Shown here: one piece after another, positions 14,349-15,182 of the stretch | Position numbering within the stretch: position 1 is the stretch's first letter | Layout of the letters: each line of letters begins with the position of its first letter | Source: Rhodoferax sp. | GTDB lineage: Bacteria > Pseudomonadota > Gammaproteobacteria > Burkholderiales > Burkholderiaceae_C | Assembly (NCBI GenBank): GCA_023231075.1 | Contig: JALNWC010000025.1 | Coordinates: 1-15,182 of the forward strand | DNA length: 15,182 nt | Direction: 5' to 3' | Made by a program: the position numbers and the translations under genes | The notes under the pieces: model-generated | Databases searched by the model: none | What the model was told of the DNA's origin: nothing | What the model saw: only the letters and a program-made list of their open reading frames with translations

Positions 14349-14373
14349 GATTTCAAATTAGCGAAGGATCAGC

Positions 14374-15182
14374 ATGACCCGACCCCTTGACGGTATCACC
14401 GTCGTTTCCCTGGAACACGCCATCGCCGCCCCGTTCTGCACCCGCCAGCTGGCCGACCTCGGGGCTCGCGTGATCAAGGTCGAGCGCCCCGGCAGCGGCG
14501 ATTTTGCGCGCGCTTACGATACCCGCGTCAAAGGCCAGGCGTCGCACTTTGTCTGGACCAACCGTTCCAAGGAAAGCCTGACGCTGGACCTCAAGCAGCC
14601 CGCGGCGCTGGCGGCGCTGAAGCAACTGCTGGGCCAGGCCGACGTGCTGGTGCAAAACCTGGCTCCCGGCGCGGCCGCGCGCATGGGGCTGGGTTTTGAG
14701 ACCCTGAGCAAGGCGCACCCGACGCTGATCGTCTGCGACATCTCGGGCTATGGCGAGGACGGCCCCTACCGCGACAAAAAGGCCTATGACCTGCTGATCC
14801 AGAGCGAAGCCGGTTTTCTGTCGGTCACCGGCACGCCCGAGGCACCGAGCAAGGCGGGCAATTCGGTGGCCGACATTGCGGCCGGCATGTACGCCTACAC
14901 CGGTATCCTGTCGGCGTTGCTGCTGCGCGGCAAGACCGGGCAGGGCAGCCACATCGACGTGTCCATGCTCGAATCGCTGGCCGAGTGGATGGGCTACCCC
15001 CTGTATTACGCTTTTGACGGTGCGCCACCGCCACCGCGCACCGGCGCCGCGCACGCCAGCATCTATCCCTACGGTCCGTTCCAGGCCGGCGATGGCGGCA
15101 CCGTGATGCTGGGCCTGCAGAACGAGCGCGAATGGAAGCTGTTTTGCGAGCTGGTGCTGCAGGACGCGGCGCTGGCCAACGA
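14374..15182 (+). CDS. Class III (CaiB/BaiF) CoA-transferase, C-terminus beyond window edge
   Basis: About 269 codons are visible of a family usually near 400. It would move CoA between a donor such as succinyl-CoA and a C4-C5 acid. The start MTRPLDGITVVSLEHAIAAP is typical, the Rossmann-like part has DLGARVIKVERPGSGDFAR, and the expected catalytic Asp is D167 (GNSVADIAAG). A NLAPGAAARMGLG segment and a GYGEDGPYRDKKAYD segment are family hallmarks. AAGGA lies 5 bases before the ATG. Its place after the hydratase and dehydrogenase fits the itaconate CoA-transferase of P. aeruginosa, which I recall to be of this class. A citramalyl-CoA lyase gene would be expected further downstream, outside the window. 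Confidence 0.88.
   Translation, partial: MTRPLDGITVVSLEHAIAAPFCTRQLADLGARVIKVERPGSGDFARAYDTRVKGQASHFVWTNRSKESLTLDLKQPAALAALKQLLGQADVLVQNLAPGAAARMGLGFETLSKAHPTLIVCDISGYGEDGPYRDKKAYDLLIQSEAGFLSVTGTPEAPSKAGNSVADIAAGMYAYTGILSALLLRGKTGQGSHIDVSMLESLAEWMGYPLYYAFDGAPPPPRTGAAHASIYPYGPFQAGDGGTVMLGLQNEREWKLFCELVLQDAALAN

Noticed and set aside
13145..14356. Minus-strand ORF of 403 codons opposite the acyl-CoA dehydrogenase
   Set aside because: Shadow of a well-conserved gene; its N-terminal part translates the palindromic repeat.

Overview
The window looks like a chromosomal stretch from a GC-rich betaproteobacterium, most likely Burkholderiales/Comamonadaceae (Rhodoferax- or Polaromonas-like). This is inferred from codon use, the gene families present and two kinds of intergenic palindromic repeat. 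There is no rRNA, tRNA, CRISPR, phage or transposase gene. Coding density is high and no gene-free stretch exceeds 300 bases; the longest is 252 bases (5796-6047).

Region 1 (1-6047, minus strand) is an osmoadaptation block. Transcription from a promoter near 5930-5955 would run through proX (betaine-binding lipoprotein), proW (permease) and proV (ATPase with a short CBS-type tail). A probable terminator follows. Next come a phosphatase-synthase fusion that best fits glucosylglycerol-phosphate synthase/phosphatase (GgpPS), and an exported SH3b protein cut by the window edge. The cluster pairs import of a ready-made solute with synthesis of a new one. Two perfect palindromes, at 5957-5980 and 2642-2662, are candidate control sites for the two halves.

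Region 2 (6048-10968) holds a LapA-domain membrane protein on the minus strand. Facing away from it on the plus strand is a tight series: a PAS sensor histidine kinase, its FixJ/NarL-type response regulator (ATGA overlap), a phosphofructokinase with a mixed ATP/PPi donor-site signature, and a small thioredoxin-fold protein whose TTG start overlaps the kinase gene end. A 40-codon single-span membrane ORF lies tail-to-tail with the thioredoxin gene.

Region 3 (11034-15182) has a LysR regulator divergent from a MaoC/hotdog hydratase, an acyl-CoA dehydrogenase and a class III (CaiB/BaiF) CoA-transferase that runs off the window. The order resembles the itaconate/C5-dicarboxylyl-CoA degradation clusters of Pseudomonas. 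A LysR-type T-N11-A palindrome sits in the divergent promoter. Repeats have entered this operon twice: one makes an in-frame, low-complexity linker inside the hydratase, and a classic 78-base palindromic repeat separates the last two genes.

No clearly undescribed system is proven. The strongest leads are the ProXWV-GgpPS coupling with its palindromes, the coding repeat insertion in the hydratase, and the donor ambiguity of the phosphofructokinase.
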